A stretch of DNA of 35,898 nt, taken from CAYLHS01 sp964383535 (GTDB taxonomy: Bacteria; Actinomycetota; Acidimicrobiia; Spongiisociales; UBA4744). The notes below the pieces were generated by a model. The model made no database searches. It was not told the DNA's origin and worked only from the letters and a program-made list of their open reading frames with translations. Positions 7,348 through 15,961 of this stretch are shown piece by piece. Numbering within the stretch: the first letter of the stretch is position 1; each line of letters begins with the position of its first letter. The stretch covers positions 1-35,898 of the forward strand of contig CAYLHS010000011.1 of assembly GCA_964383535.1 (NCBI GenBank), in the 5' to 3' direction. Made by a program: the position numbers and the translations under genes.

Positions 7348-8010
7348 ATGCCACGTCGGTATCGGCGCGTTCTCGACCATGTGACATCCGCTGTCGAAGG
7401 ACGTATCGGTGGGGGCCGCCTCACGGTAGGGATCGACGGTATCGACGCCTCGGGCAAGACAACGTTCGCGGATCTCGTTGCCGGGTCGCTCCGAGACGAC
7501 GGTGTGCCGGTGATCAGAGCATCGATCGATGGGTTTCACAACCCTGCTTCGATACGACACCACAGCGCGAAGGCGGACCCCGGTCTCAGCTACTACGAGG
7601 ACTCGTTCGACTACACCGCTATGCGAGAGGTGCTGTTCGTTCCTTTCGTCGAGGGACGACCGGTCCGCACCGCGGTGTTCGACTACCGGACGGACGTCCC
7701 TGTCGATGTGTTGCCGGTCGATGTACCTTCCGGTTCGGTGCTCGTGTTCGACGGGGTGTTCCTCCAGAGGCCGGAGCTGGTGTCGTTGTGGGATATGGTG
7801 GTCTTCCTTCGTATCGATCCCGAGGAGGCGCTACGGCGGGCGGTCGTCAGAGACGGAACCGGGCGCGGCGATGAGATCGAGCGTCGATACCGCGAGCGCT
7901 ACGTGCCCGGTCAGGAGCGCTACATGCGCTCGGTTGCGCCGGAGACTCACGCGGACATCGTCATCGACACCAATGGTGTCCCGTTCATCGGGCGCTCGTT
8001 CAGTCGATGA
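7348..8010 (+). CDS. Uridine kinase-like P-loop nucleoside kinase
   Basis: This 220 aa P-loop kinase belongs to the uridine kinase/phosphoribulokinase-like group. The Walker A motif is GIDGIDASGKTTF at residues 28-40, followed by a DGFHNP substrate-side motif, YYEDSFDY, and a lid-like region with RRAVVRDG. Family members phosphorylate uridine, cytidine or related small molecules with ATP; the substrate here is not fixed by sequence. ATG 7348 is the likely start; GTG 7342 is in frame and overlaps the stop of the upstream small ORF. A far longer open frame runs through the upstream membrane gene and was rejected. The 3' end overlaps the convergent STAS-like gene by 11 bases. Confidence 0.78.
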   Translation: MPRRYRRVLDHVTSAVEGRIGGGRLTVGIDGIDASGKTTFADLVAGSLRDDGVPVIRASIDGFHNPASIRHHSAKADPGLSYYEDSFDYTAMREVLFVPFVEGRPVRTAVFDYRTDVPVDVLPVDVPSGSVLVFDGVFLQRPELVSLWDMVVFLRIDPEEALRRAVVRDGTGRGDEIERRYRERYVPGQERYMRSVAPETHADIVIDTNGVPFIGRSFSR

Positions 8011-8392
8011 AGGTCTCCAGCCACTCCCTGGCCGCGTTCTCATCGGTGAAGGTGTGCGTTTCGACCTCTGGGTTGTGCAGGTTCTCGAACAACTGCGCGA
8101 TCACCTTCGATGCCGCGTCTCTCACCAGGATCGCTCTCGCCTTGGCGTAGTGGGCCGACGCGATCTGATCGCGCGCGCCGCGATCGACCCACGCGATGCC
8201 CGTGATGTCCGCCAGAAACGGCGCCGGCGTGGGAATGTACGCATCCAGTGCCGCGACCAGGTCAGATGCCTCCTCGGCGTTCAGCCGCGTGTCCGGGTCG
8301 ATGCGGAGATGAACGATGCCGGACGCCTCTCGGCATAGCGAGCCCGATGGGATCTTGACCCAATCCACTCGCTCCTCCTCACCAGAGAACAC
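8000..8392 (-). CDS. STAS/SpoIIAA-like domain protein
   Basis: This 130 aa protein looks like the STAS/SpoIIAA-type family that includes DUF7793-like proteins. After an N-terminal beta region (IVHLRIDPDTRLNAEEASDLVAAL) comes APFLADITGIAWVDRGARDQ, an alanine-rich helix and RAILVRDAASKVIAQLFEN. The tail (TFTDENAAREWLETF) is typical of this group. Such proteins are small soluble domains of uncertain role, possibly in anti-sigma or stress circuits. Two starts are possible. GTG 8392 is 8 bases from a TAGCTT -10 (8401-8406, minus), which would be leaderless. GTG 8368 has a good GAGGAGG Shine-Dalgarno. The 3' end overlaps the convergent kinase gene by 11 bases. Confidence 0.7.
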   Translation of the reverse strand: MFSGEEERVDWVKIPSGSLCREASGIVHLRIDPDTRLNAEEASDLVAALDAYIPTPAPFLADITGIAWVDRGARDQIASAHYAKARAILVRDAASKVIAQLFENLHNPEVETHTFTDENAAREWLETFID

Positions 8393-8414
8393 CTCTCGTC
8401 AAGCTACCACTGGT

Positions 8415-10205
8415 TCACTCGACCGTGGGGATGTGCCAGGGCACGGCCTCGCCGGTCTGCACCTTCCAGAGGGAGGCGTAGATTCCGTCGAGTTCCACCA
8501 GTTGCTCGTGCGAGCCTTCCTCAACGACTCGACCCCGATCGATCACGTATGTCTTGTCGGCATGGCGAACGGTCGAGAGCCGATGGGCTATCGCAATCGT
8601 GGTGCGGTCCCTCGTGATCACCTCCAGCGATCGCTGGATCGCGGCCTCTGTTTCGTTGTCGACCGACGATGTCGCCTCATCCAGGATCAGTACGGAAGGG
8701 TCGGCGAGGACGGCTCGAGCGATGGAGATCCGTTGACGCTGACCACCCGACAGCTTCTGCCCCCGTTCACCGACGATCGACTGGTACCCGTCGGGGAGCT
8801 CGATGATGAAGTCGTGTGCCTCTGCCACCCTTGCAGCAGCAACCACCTCTTCGAGCGAAGCGTCCGGCCTCCCGTAGGCGATGTTGTCGCGCACGGTCCC
8901 ATGGAACAAGTACACGTCTTGGCTGACCAGGCCTACCGTCCTGCGCAGGGAAGCGAGCGTGAGGGTCCTGACATCATGGCCCTCGATCGTGATGGAGCCT
9001 TCGGTGACATCGTAGAAGCGGAGGAGAAGTTTGATGAGTGTGGTCTTGCCCGATCCGGTTGCTCCGACGATCGCGGTCGTCTGACCGGCGGGAATGCTGA
9101 GCGTCACATCCTCGATGGCGGGGAAGCCAGGTGTGTAGGCGAAATCGACATGGCTGAACTCGATGTGCCCGTCGATGCAGTCCAGTTCGTCGGGGCCGTC
9201 GACGATGGATGCCTCTGTGTCGAGGAGGTCGAGGATCCGGTTCGTGGACGCCATCGCTCGCTGGTACAGGTCGAAGGTCTGACCGAGTCGGGTCAGGGGC
9301 CACAGAAGGCGCTGCGTGAGAAAGACCATGACGCTGTAGGCGCCGACGTCGATTCGCCCTTCAAGCGCGAGGAAGCCGCCTGCGACCAGCGTGGCCGTGA
9401 ACCCGGTGAGGATGACGATGCGGATCAGCGGTGAGAACGCCGAGCTGAGCGTGATGGCCCGCCGGTTTGCGTCTTGGTACTGGCGGCTCCCGACCTCGAT
9501 GCGTTGTCGCTCACGTTGCTCGGTCGTGAAGCTCTTGATCGTCGTGATCCCGCTCAGGTTGTTCGAAAGCAGCTGGTTCACGACCGCCGCCTGTTCTCTG
9601 ACATCGGCGTAGCGCGGCGCGATCCTGCGCTGGAATCGAAACGATCCCAACAGAATGAACGGGATCGGCATGAACGACATCCACGCCACGGTTGGCGCCA
9701 GCATGAAGAACATCACGCCCACAAGAACGACGGTCGTGAGCACCTGGAGCATGTCGTTGGCGCCACCGTCGAGGAACCGTTCCAGCTGGTTCACGTCGTT
9801 GTTGAGGACGGCCATCAGCCCGCCGGTCGAGCGCCGCTCAAAGTAGGCGAGGTCGAGCGTCTGGAGATGGTCGTAGCCGTCGACCCGAAGATCGTGTTGG
9901 ATCGCCTGCGCCAGATTGCGCCAGGAGACGCCGTACGCGTACTCGAAGATCGACTCGAGTACCCAGATCACGAATGTGATGATGGCCAAGAAGACGAGCT
10001 GCCGGCGGGGTTCGGTGAAGCCCAGGTGGGCGAGGAAGGAGTCCTGCTGTTGCACGATGACGTCGACGGCAACACCAATGAGGACGGGAGGGGCCAGATC
10101 GAACGCTTTGTTCAGAACCGAGTAGGCGGTTGCAGCAACGATACGGCCGCGGTAGGCCGTCGCGTAGCCCCACAGGCGGGTGAGGGGCCGCTTTTCTGCA
10201 GTCAA
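8415..10205 (-). CDS. ABC-type exporter, fused permease and ATPase
   Basis: This 596 aa protein is a homodimer-type ABC exporter half (MsbA/MDR-like). An N-terminal six-helix membrane domain spans about residues 15-310, and an ATPase domain about residues 345-590. The ATPase shows Walker A (VGATGSGKTTL), Q-loop (GLVSQDVYLF), ABC signature (LSGGQRQRISIARA), Walker B (VLILDEATSSVD) and H-loop (AIAHRLST). The substrate is unknown; lipids, peptides or drugs are usual for the family. The start is a TTG at 10205 that overlaps the previous stop as TTGA, so it is translationally coupled to the small membrane protein and to feoAB. Association with Fe(II) import is suggested by the operon but not by the protein itself. 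Confidence 0.9.
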   Translation of the reverse strand: MTAEKRPLTRLWGYATAYRGRIVAATAYSVLNKAFDLAPPVLIGVAVDVIVQQQDSFLAHLGFTEPRRQLVFLAIITFVIWVLESIFEYAYGVSWRNLAQAIQHDLRVDGYDHLQTLDLAYFERRSTGGLMAVLNNDVNQLERFLDGGANDMLQVLTTVVLVGVMFFMLAPTVAWMSFMPIPFILLGSFRFQRRIAPRYADVREQAAVVNQLLSNNLSGITTIKSFTTEQRERQRIEVGSRQYQDANRRAITLSSAFSPLIRIVILTGFTATLVAGGFLALEGRIDVGAYSVMVFLTQRLLWPLTRLGQTFDLYQRAMASTNRILDLLDTEASIVDGPDELDCIDGHIEFSHVDFAYTPGFPAIEDVTLSIPAGQTTAIVGATGSGKTTLIKLLLRFYDVTEGSITIEGHDVRTLTLASLRRTVGLVSQDVYLFHGTVRDNIAYGRPDASLEEVVAAARVAEAHDFIIELPDGYQSIVGERGQKLSGGQRQRISIARAVLADPSVLILDEATSSVDNETEAAIQRSLEVITRDRTTIAIAHRLSTVRHADKTYVIDRGRVVEEGSHEQLVELDGIYASLWKVQTGEAVPWHIPTVE

Positions 10206-10585
10206 AGCTCGTCACCTTCTGGGTGCGCCGGCGACTGGGCGGCGGCGACTGCAGTGAAGAGCGCTGCGAGCAGGAACAGCATGCCGATCGTCAGGAACCC
10301 CAGGATCCCGATGATGGCGAACGCGATCGTCGAACCGGTGAGGAGCCTTCGCGCCCGGTACGGTTCGTCGACCGACCGCATCGCTGCGACGACACCGGCC
10401 AGGATGATCGTGACGAACAAGAGCGACCCCCACGGGAAGTCCCCCTGACCGATGAGCAGACCGATGTAGAGGCCGAGGGATGCCGCACCGATCGCGGCTC
10501 CCACTCGTGCGAGCGTTCGGGCTCTGCGAAACCTGAGGCCGAACTTCTTCGGTGGTGTGCTACCCGGGTCCACGCGAGCAGTCAT
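10202..10585 (-). CDS. Small four-helix membrane protein of the feo operon
   Basis: This 127 aa protein has about four hydrophobic segments (LYIGLLIGQG, LLFVTIILAGVVAAM, TIAFAIIGILGFLTIGMLFLLAALFTAVAAA) after a basic N-terminus. ATG 10585 is set by an ATGA overlap with the feoB stop; its own stop overlaps the TTG start of the ABC exporter. A much longer frame covering the antisense of feoB was rejected. I do not recognise a family. The exact coupling on both sides shows that it is a real gene, co-translated with feoB and the exporter. Confidence 0.72.
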   Translation of the reverse strand: MTARVDPGSTPPKKFGLRFRRARTLARVGAAIGAASLGLYIGLLIGQGDFPWGSLLFVTIILAGVVAAMRSVDEPYRARRLLTGSTIAFAIIGILGFLTIGMLFLLAALFTAVAAAQSPAHPEGDEL

Positions 10586-12570
10586 GCGAACAGGAGGCCG
10601 ATGCGGTACACGACGAACGCTGCGGACCATGCGAGCCCAAGTCCCAGGCCGAGTGCGCCGATCGTGACCTTCCACGAGCGGGCCTCTGCACGAATGGCCG
10701 AGAGGGTCGCGACGCAGGGTGTATACAGCAGCGTGAATACCATGAACGAGATGCCTTGAAGTGCCGTTACGTGAGTCGCGATCTGAGTAGAGAGGTCTCC
10801 CTGGTAGATGAGGGCGAACGCTCCGATCACGATCTCCTTCGCTACGAATCCGAACAACAGCGCTACGGTCTGCTGCCACTCGATGCCCAGCGGGTGGAAC
10901 AGCGGTTCGAAGAAGTGACCAAGTCGACCGGCGTACGAGGAGGCACTGGCAACATCGACCCCTGGGGGCAGGTGTGTCAACAGCCATACCAGCACGACAC
11001 CAACGGCGATGAGTGTGCCTGCGCGATACAGGAAGTCCTTCAGTTCGTACCAGGAGCGCAGGGCCACGGTTCTCGCCATGGGCACGCGGTACGGAGGGAT
11101 CTCCATGATGAACGGCTCCGGCGGACCGGCGACTTGGAGCGCCTTGAGGAGCAGTCCGACGGCGATGATCGCGACGAAGCTCGCCATGTAGAGGCCGAAC
11201 ACGATCCACGGCGCGACCGCGGGTGCGAAGAGGATTGCAGACAAGAACACGAAGACCTGGAGGCGGGCGCTGCACAGGGTGAAGGGGATGAGCAGCATCG
11301 CCCTGATTCGGTTGTGCCTCCCCGACAGGACGCGGGTTCCCATGATCGCGGGAACGTTGCATCCGTAGCCGAGCAGCAGATTGATGAAGGCTTTGCCGTC
11401 GAGTCCGATTCTGTGCATGAGCCGATCCATGAGGAAGGCGGCTCGCGCCATGTACCCGGAATCCTCGATGATCGACATGAACACGAAGAAGAGCAGGATG
11501 ATCGGGAAGAACGAGGCGACCGTGGCCACGCCCTGCCAGAGTCCTCCGACGATGAACGACTGTACGACATCCGGAAGTCCTGACGTGACGCGTTCGAGTC
11601 CTCCGCCTGCCCAGTCGAATAGAGCGGCGAGCCATCCCTGAAGCGGCGCACCAAGAGCGAACACCCCCTGGAAGACGATCATCATGATGGTCGCGAACAG
11701 CGGCAGGCCCAACCACCGGTGCAGGAGGAGCCGGTCGAGCTTCTCGCTGAGCGCGTCAGGCAGAGGCGGCTTGCTGCGGGTGGTCTCCAGGACGAGCCCT
11801 CTCGCGGAATTGAACCGACACTGCGCGCACACCGCGGGCACTCCGAGTCCTGTGGTGTCCTCGATCCGATGCCGCCACGCACCGGCGGCAGCCCGAATCT
11901 CGGCCATCGCCGGATGTTCATCGAATGTCGGGTCGCCCTCCAATGCCCTGAGCGCCAGGAAACTCTCGTCCAGGCCGTTGGACGTCTTGTTCCGCTCGAT
12001 CGCACGCGACAGATCGGCGACCGCCGCTTCGACGACTGGAGGCTGCGAGATGTGTGGTGGCCGGCCCTTTGGCAGTTTGAGCGCCTCATAGATCGCCTCT
12101 TTGAGACGTGGGAGCCCTTCGCCGGTGCGCCCGACGGTTGGCACGACCGTACACCCGAGGTGTTCGGCGAGGATGTCGAGGTCCAGGTCGACGCCGGCTC
12201 GCCGCGCCTCATCCATCATGTTGACCGCGACCACCAGGGGAAGCCCGCTTCCACTCATCTGAAGTGTGAATCCGAGACCCCGGTAGAGATTGCGTGCGTC
12301 AAGCACGTTGAGGATGACGTCAGGGGGGCTCGAGAGAAAGAAGTCGAGCACGATGCGTTCTTCTTCTGAGGTAGGGGAGATCGAGTAGGCACCAGGGAGA
12401 TCGACCAGTTCGACATCGAACTCACCAAGGGTGAAGTGACCCGTGGCCTTCTGGATCGATACGCCCGGCCAGTTGCCGACGCTCTGGTTGGAGCCGGTCA
12501 GACGATTGAACAGCGTGGTCTTACCGGTATTCGGGATCGCCGCCAGTGCGACCGTGACGTCACGACTCAT
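10582..12570 (-). CDS. feoB: Ferrous iron transporter B with altered P-loop
   Basis: FeoB imports Fe(II) across the inner membrane and has an N-terminal GTPase-like domain. The 662 aa product has G1 IPNTGKTTLFN, G2 region NWPGVSIQKATG, G3 DLPGAYSISP and G4 NMMDEA, then about eight membrane helices with the Gate domains (GYMARAAFLMDRLMHRIGLDGKAF and GCNVPAIMGTR). The usual P-loop GNPNxGKT reads AIPNTGKT, so the first glycine is an alanine. The start at 12570 is set by the family and overlaps the feoA stop by 11 bases; the longer open frame runs into feoA. The 3' end overlaps the small membrane gene by 4 bases. Confidence 0.93.
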   Translation of the reverse strand: MSRDVTVALAAIPNTGKTTLFNRLTGSNQSVGNWPGVSIQKATGHFTLGEFDVELVDLPGAYSISPTSEEERIVLDFFLSSPPDVILNVLDARNLYRGLGFTLQMSGSGLPLVVAVNMMDEARRAGVDLDLDILAEHLGCTVVPTVGRTGEGLPRLKEAIYEALKLPKGRPPHISQPPVVEAAVADLSRAIERNKTSNGLDESFLALRALEGDPTFDEHPAMAEIRAAAGAWRHRIEDTTGLGVPAVCAQCRFNSARGLVLETTRSKPPLPDALSEKLDRLLLHRWLGLPLFATIMMIVFQGVFALGAPLQGWLAALFDWAGGGLERVTSGLPDVVQSFIVGGLWQGVATVASFFPIILLFFVFMSIIEDSGYMARAAFLMDRLMHRIGLDGKAFINLLLGYGCNVPAIMGTRVLSGRHNRIRAMLLIPFTLCSARLQVFVFLSAILFAPAVAPWIVFGLYMASFVAIIAVGLLLKALQVAGPPEPFIMEIPPYRVPMARTVALRSWYELKDFLYRAGTLIAVGVVLVWLLTHLPPGVDVASASSYAGRLGHFFEPLFHPLGIEWQQTVALLFGFVAKEIVIGAFALIYQGDLSTQIATHVTALQGISFMVFTLLYTPCVATLSAIRAEARSWKVTIGALGLGLGLAWSAAFVVYRIGLLFA

Positions 12571-13012
12571 CGGCGCCTTTCTCGACCACGACCTTGTCGG
12601 CCTCGCCCCGGCCCAAACGAACCTGCTTTCCCAGCGCAGAGATTGTGAGGGGCGCTGTGGATGCCACGACGATCGTGGCACCCTCGGTGACTCCGATCGT
12701 TGCCATCTTGTGCCTGAAACCTGTGCCCCCGGCAAGCACCGAGACTCGGAAGACACCCGGCTCGATGGCGGGTGACGAGAGCGGCAGGGCAACCAGATCG
12801 CACTCCATCGACTGGATCTCGGTGGATCGGAGCGCGACCACATCGGCCCCCCCGATCATCACTTCGACGGTGCCGCTGCCGAATGGTGACGTACGAACGA
12901 TCTGCATCTCGACGCCAGGGAGGATCCCCATCTGGGTCAGGCGTGCGCCGCTGCCGCCGCCGATCGAGCGAATGCGACACGCGACGTTCGGTTGGATCAG
13001 ATCAGGACTCAT
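12560..13012 (-). CDS. feoA: FeoA-domain protein with two tandem FeoA domains
   Basis: FeoA is a small SH3-like partner of FeoB. This 150 aa protein is about twice the usual 75-80 aa. Domain one (about residues 1-80) has the IRSIGGGSGARLTQMGILPG pattern and VMIGGADVVALR. Domain two (about 85-150) has VSVLAGGTGFRHKMATIGVTEG and ISALGKQVRLGRGEADKV. The start at 13012 (MSPDLIQ) follows the TATCAT -10 (13024-13029, minus) by 11 bases; the upstream extension of the frame is not convincing. It leads the operon feoA-feoB-membrane protein-ABC exporter and diverges from leuS. I saw no Fur or IdeR box. Confidence 0.85.
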   Translation of the reverse strand: MSPDLIQPNVACRIRSIGGGSGARLTQMGILPGVEMQIVRTSPFGSGTVEVMIGGADVVALRSTEIQSMECDLVALPLSSPAIEPGVFRVSVLAGGTGFRHKMATIGVTEGATIVVASTAPLTISALGKQVRLGRGEADKVVVEKGADES

Positions 13013-13023
13013 CGGAGCACCAA

Positions 13024-13029
13024 ATGATA
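13024..13029 (-). promoter_or_regulatory. -10 box of the feo operon
   Basis: TATCAT on the minus strand is 11 bases before ATG 13012, giving a very short leader. No good -35 is visible. It shares the 93-base divergent gap with the leuS promoter. Confidence 0.4.
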
Positions 13030-13083
13030 GGGGCAGCCAGGGCCTGCGGGTGGATGACCGACCGGCAGTGTGCGGAGCGCTGG

Positions 13084-13089
13084 TACGCT
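13084..13089 (+). promoter_or_regulatory. -10 box of leuS
   Basis: TACGCT is followed after 7 bases by TTG 13097 and after 16 bases by the in-frame ATG 13106, so the transcript is leaderless or nearly so. No strong -35 is seen. Confidence 0.45.
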
Positions 13090-13105
13090 GCCCAACTTGA
13101 GCGAC

Positions 13106-15853
13106 ATGGCCGGATACGATTTCGCCGCGATCGAGCGCAGATGGCAGGACCAGTGGGAGACCGAGGGCATCTATCGGTCGACCGTCGACTGGTCCCGTCC
13201 CAAGCACTACGCGTTGACGATGCTCCCGTACCCGTCAGGAGATTTGCACATCGGGCACTGGTTTGCGATGACGCCGAGCGATGCCAGGGCTCGGATGATG
13301 CGCATGAAGGGCTTCAACGTGTTGTTCCCGATGGGGTTCGATGCGTTCGGCCTCCCGGCGGAGAACGCCGCTGTACAGCGCAACATCCACCCCAAGACGT
13401 GGACGTACGACAACATCGCCGTGATGCACCGGCAGCTTCGCTCGATGGGAGCGATGTTCGACTGGGAACGCGAGGCGATTTCCGCAGACCCCGAGTACTA
13501 CCGATGGACCCAGTGGTTCTTTGCCCGTCTGTTCGAGCAAGGACTGGCCTATCGCGGAGAGGCGACGGTGAACTGGTCCCCGACCTTGCAGACAGTCCTG
13601 GCCAACGAGCAGGTGATCGACGGCAAGGACGAACGGACGGGTCAGCCTGTCGTGCAGAGACGGATGGCCCAGTGGTTCTTCGCGATTACCCGATACGCCG
13701 AAGAGCTGCTCCGATTTGAGGGGATCGACTGGCCTGAGGCCATCCAGGCCATGCAGACCAACTGGATTGGTCGCAGCGAAGGGGCCAGCGTCGTGTTTCG
13801 AACAGAGGTAGGCGACGAGATCGAAGTGTTCACGACACGACCGGACACGCTGTGGGGAGCGACGTTCATGGTGCTCGCACCGGAGCATCCGCTGGTCGAC
13901 TCGATCACGTCGGACGCGCAACGGGCGACCGTGGAAGCGTACCGGACCCTCTCCGCGGCCCGATCCGAGATCGAGCGGATGGAGACCGAGCGGGAGAAGA
14001 CGGGCGTGTTCACGGGCGGCTTCGCCGTCAATCCGGTGAACGGTGAGCGGATCCAGGTCTGGATCGCCGACTACGTCCTGCTCTCGTACGGAACGGGGGC
14101 GATCATGGCCGTGCCCGCTCACGACCAACGAGACTTCGAGTTTGCCCGCAAGATGGACCTGCCGATCATTCCGGTGATCCACCCGTCGGGCAGGGAGGCG
14201 CTGAGTGCCTCCACCATGACGGAGGCGTACGTAGGTCCCGGCCTCATGGTCAACAGCGGGCCGCTCGACGGCATCGAGGTCACGGACGCCAAGGGTCGGG
14301 CCATCCCGTCGGTCGAGGCTGCGATCGACTGGGTTGAAGCGCACGGTGTCGGCGAAGGCTCGGTCAACTATCGGCTTCGTGATTGGCTGATCAGCAGGCA
14401 GCGCTACTGGGGAGCGCCGATTCCGATCATCTACCGCGATGACGGCACGCTGGAGGCGGTCCCGGACGATCAGCTTCCGGTGCTCCTTCCCGTGGACGTC
14501 GAATTCGCTCCGACCGGTCGCAGCCCGCTCGTCGAGCGAGACGACTTCGTTCACACCGTCGACTCGGATGGCCGTCCTGCTCAGCGCGAGACCGACACGA
14601 TGGACACATTCATGTGCTCGTCTTGGTACCACTACCGGTACCTGAGTCCGAGCTACGATCAGGCGCCGTTCGATCCGGAGGAAGCCGCGTACTGGCTACC
14701 CGTCGACGTGTACACCGGTGGCGCCGAGCACGCGACACTGCATCTGCTCTACACCCGGTTCTTCGACAAGGCGATGCGAGACATGGGGGTGTTCAATGAC
14801 ACCGCGGCAGCCATGCGAAAGCACGGTCGCGATCCGGAAGGCGTCTTCGATGAACCCATGACCGTACTGAGGAATCAGGGACAGATCCTCGGGGAGGAGC
14901 ACGACGGGGATCGGGTTGTTGTCGAAGGCTCATGGAGCGGTGAGACGCTGATCGCCGACAGGGTCGCTGTGACCGACGTCCCGGCGCCAGAGGGTGGTGT
15001 AGCGGGAGAGATCCTGCGGCGGACCGAGCGAGTGTTGCAGATCGCCCACGAGCAGGGAATCGTGACCGTCGATGTTCCCGAATCGGCTGACATCGAGATC
15101 CCGGCGATTCCTGGAGCCAACGACGTCACCCAGCTCCGTCATCACCTCGAGGTGCAGCGGATGTCCAAGTCGAAAGGCAACGTCGTCGCTCCGGACGAGC
15201 TCGTCGCCGAATACGGCGCCGATACGGTTCGTACCTACCTGATGTTCGCGTTCGACTGGGAGAAGGGCGGTCCGTGGGACTCGAAGGGAATAGTCGGGTC
15301 GTTCCGATTCATCAATGATGTCTGGAAGTTGGGAACGGCCGAGTATCGATCCGCGGGTAGCGAGGACATGTGGCTTCGCCGGATCGTGCACCAGACGATC
15401 CAGAAGGTCGACCGAGACATGACGGCCTTCTCGTGGAACACTGCGGTCGCAGCGCTCATGAGCTTCCGCAACGATCTCTCCCGTGCGATGCGAGAGGCTT
15501 CGGTATCCCTGACGACGTGGGAGGAAGCGATCGAGACGATGCTGCTCCTGTTGGCGCCGATCGCTCCACACGTCACGGAGGAGCTGTGGCGTCTGCGCGG
15601 GCATGATTCGAGCATCCATCTTGCCGGCTGGCCGGAGGCCGACCCGGAGATCGCCGCAGAGGACACGATCACGATGGTGATACAGGTCAACGGCAAGGTT
15701 CGCGATCGTGCGGATGTTCCAGCCGGTATCTCGGCTTCCGAAGCTGAGGCCGTGGCGCTGGCATCCGAGCGGGTCGCCAGGTGGATTGCGGAGGGCACTG
15801 TCCGAAAGGTCATCTCCAAGCCCCCGAGACTCGTGAACATCGTGGTCGGCTGA
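13106..15853 (+). CDS. leuS: Leucyl-tRNA synthetase
   Basis: Class I synthetase that charges tRNA-Leu. The 915 aa product shows HIGH at residues 48-51 (DLHIGHW), the KMSKS loop as MSKSK from residue 686, the CP1 editing domain (TTRPDTLWGATF and AVPAHDQRDFEFA) and the C-terminal anticodon-binding domain. The leucine-specific insertion before KMSKS is present. I chose ATG 13106 (MAGYDF). A TTG at 13097 and a GTG at 13070 are in frame; the -10 at 13084-13089 lies downstream of the GTG, so the GTG cannot be used from that promoter. The gene diverges from feoA. Confidence 0.97.
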   Translation: MAGYDFAAIERRWQDQWETEGIYRSTVDWSRPKHYALTMLPYPSGDLHIGHWFAMTPSDARARMMRMKGFNVLFPMGFDAFGLPAENAAVQRNIHPKTWTYDNIAVMHRQLRSMGAMFDWEREAISADPEYYRWTQWFFARLFEQGLAYRGEATVNWSPTLQTVLANEQVIDGKDERTGQPVVQRRMAQWFFAITRYAEELLRFEGIDWPEAIQAMQTNWIGRSEGASVVFRTEVGDEIEVFTTRPDTLWGATFMVLAPEHPLVDSITSDAQRATVEAYRTLSAARSEIERMETEREKTGVFTGGFAVNPVNGERIQVWIADYVLLSYGTGAIMAVPAHDQRDFEFARKMDLPIIPVIHPSGREALSASTMTEAYVGPGLMVNSGPLDGIEVTDAKGRAIPSVEAAIDWVEAHGVGEGSVNYRLRDWLISRQRYWGAPIPIIYRDDGTLEAVPDDQLPVLLPVDVEFAPTGRSPLVERDDFVHTVDSDGRPAQRETDTMDTFMCSSWYHYRYLSPSYDQAPFDPEEAAYWLPVDVYTGGAEHATLHLLYTRFFDKAMRDMGVFNDTAAAMRKHGRDPEGVFDEPMTVLRNQGQILGEEHDGDRVVVEGSWSGETLIADRVAVTDVPAPEGGVAGEILRRTERVLQIAHEQGIVTVDVPESADIEIPAIPGANDVTQLRHHLEVQRMSKSKGNVVAPDELVAEYGADTVRTYLMFAFDWEKGGPWDSKGIVGSFRFINDVWKLGTAEYRSAGSEDMWLRRIVHQTIQKVDRDMTAFSWNTAVAALMSFRNDLSRAMREASVSLTTWEEAIETMLLLLAPIAPHVTEELWRLRGHDSSIHLAGWPEADPEIAAEDTITMVIQVNGKVRDRADVPAGISASEAEAVALASERVARWIAEGTVRKVISKPPRLVNIVVG

Positions 15854-15948
15854 GTCGGGGGCTCCACGCGTAGCGTGAAGCCGATCTTTGGCGGTGTCCT
15901 GTCGTTCGTCGACCCGGCTCGGGCTTCGCTGTTGCTCCAGAGCGACGG

Positions 15949-15954
15949 TAGTGT
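15949..15954 (+). promoter_or_regulatory. -10 box giving a leaderless lgt transcript
   Basis: TAGTGT lies 7 bases before ATG 15962. It sits inside the longer upstream open frame, which supports the internal ATG as the true lgt start. Confidence 0.5.
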
Positions 15955-15961
15955 CGCTGCG

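Noticed and set aside
10552..11583. 343-codon open frame on the plus strand
   Set aside because: It is antisense to feoB, rich in Glu, Asp and Arg and with no domain I recognise.
10586..11716. Long N-terminal extension of the small membrane protein frame on the minus strand
   Set aside because: The extension lies inside feoB in another frame and is arginine-rich, as expected for shadow translation. The ATGA overlap fixes the real start at 10585.
13013..13105. Fur or IdeR box between feoA and leuS
   Set aside because: No 19-base inverted repeat of the expected AT-rich type is present in the 93-base gap.
13235..14632. 465-codon open frame on the minus strand
   Set aside because: It is antisense to leuS, whose HIGH and editing-domain motifs are intact; the product is a shadow.
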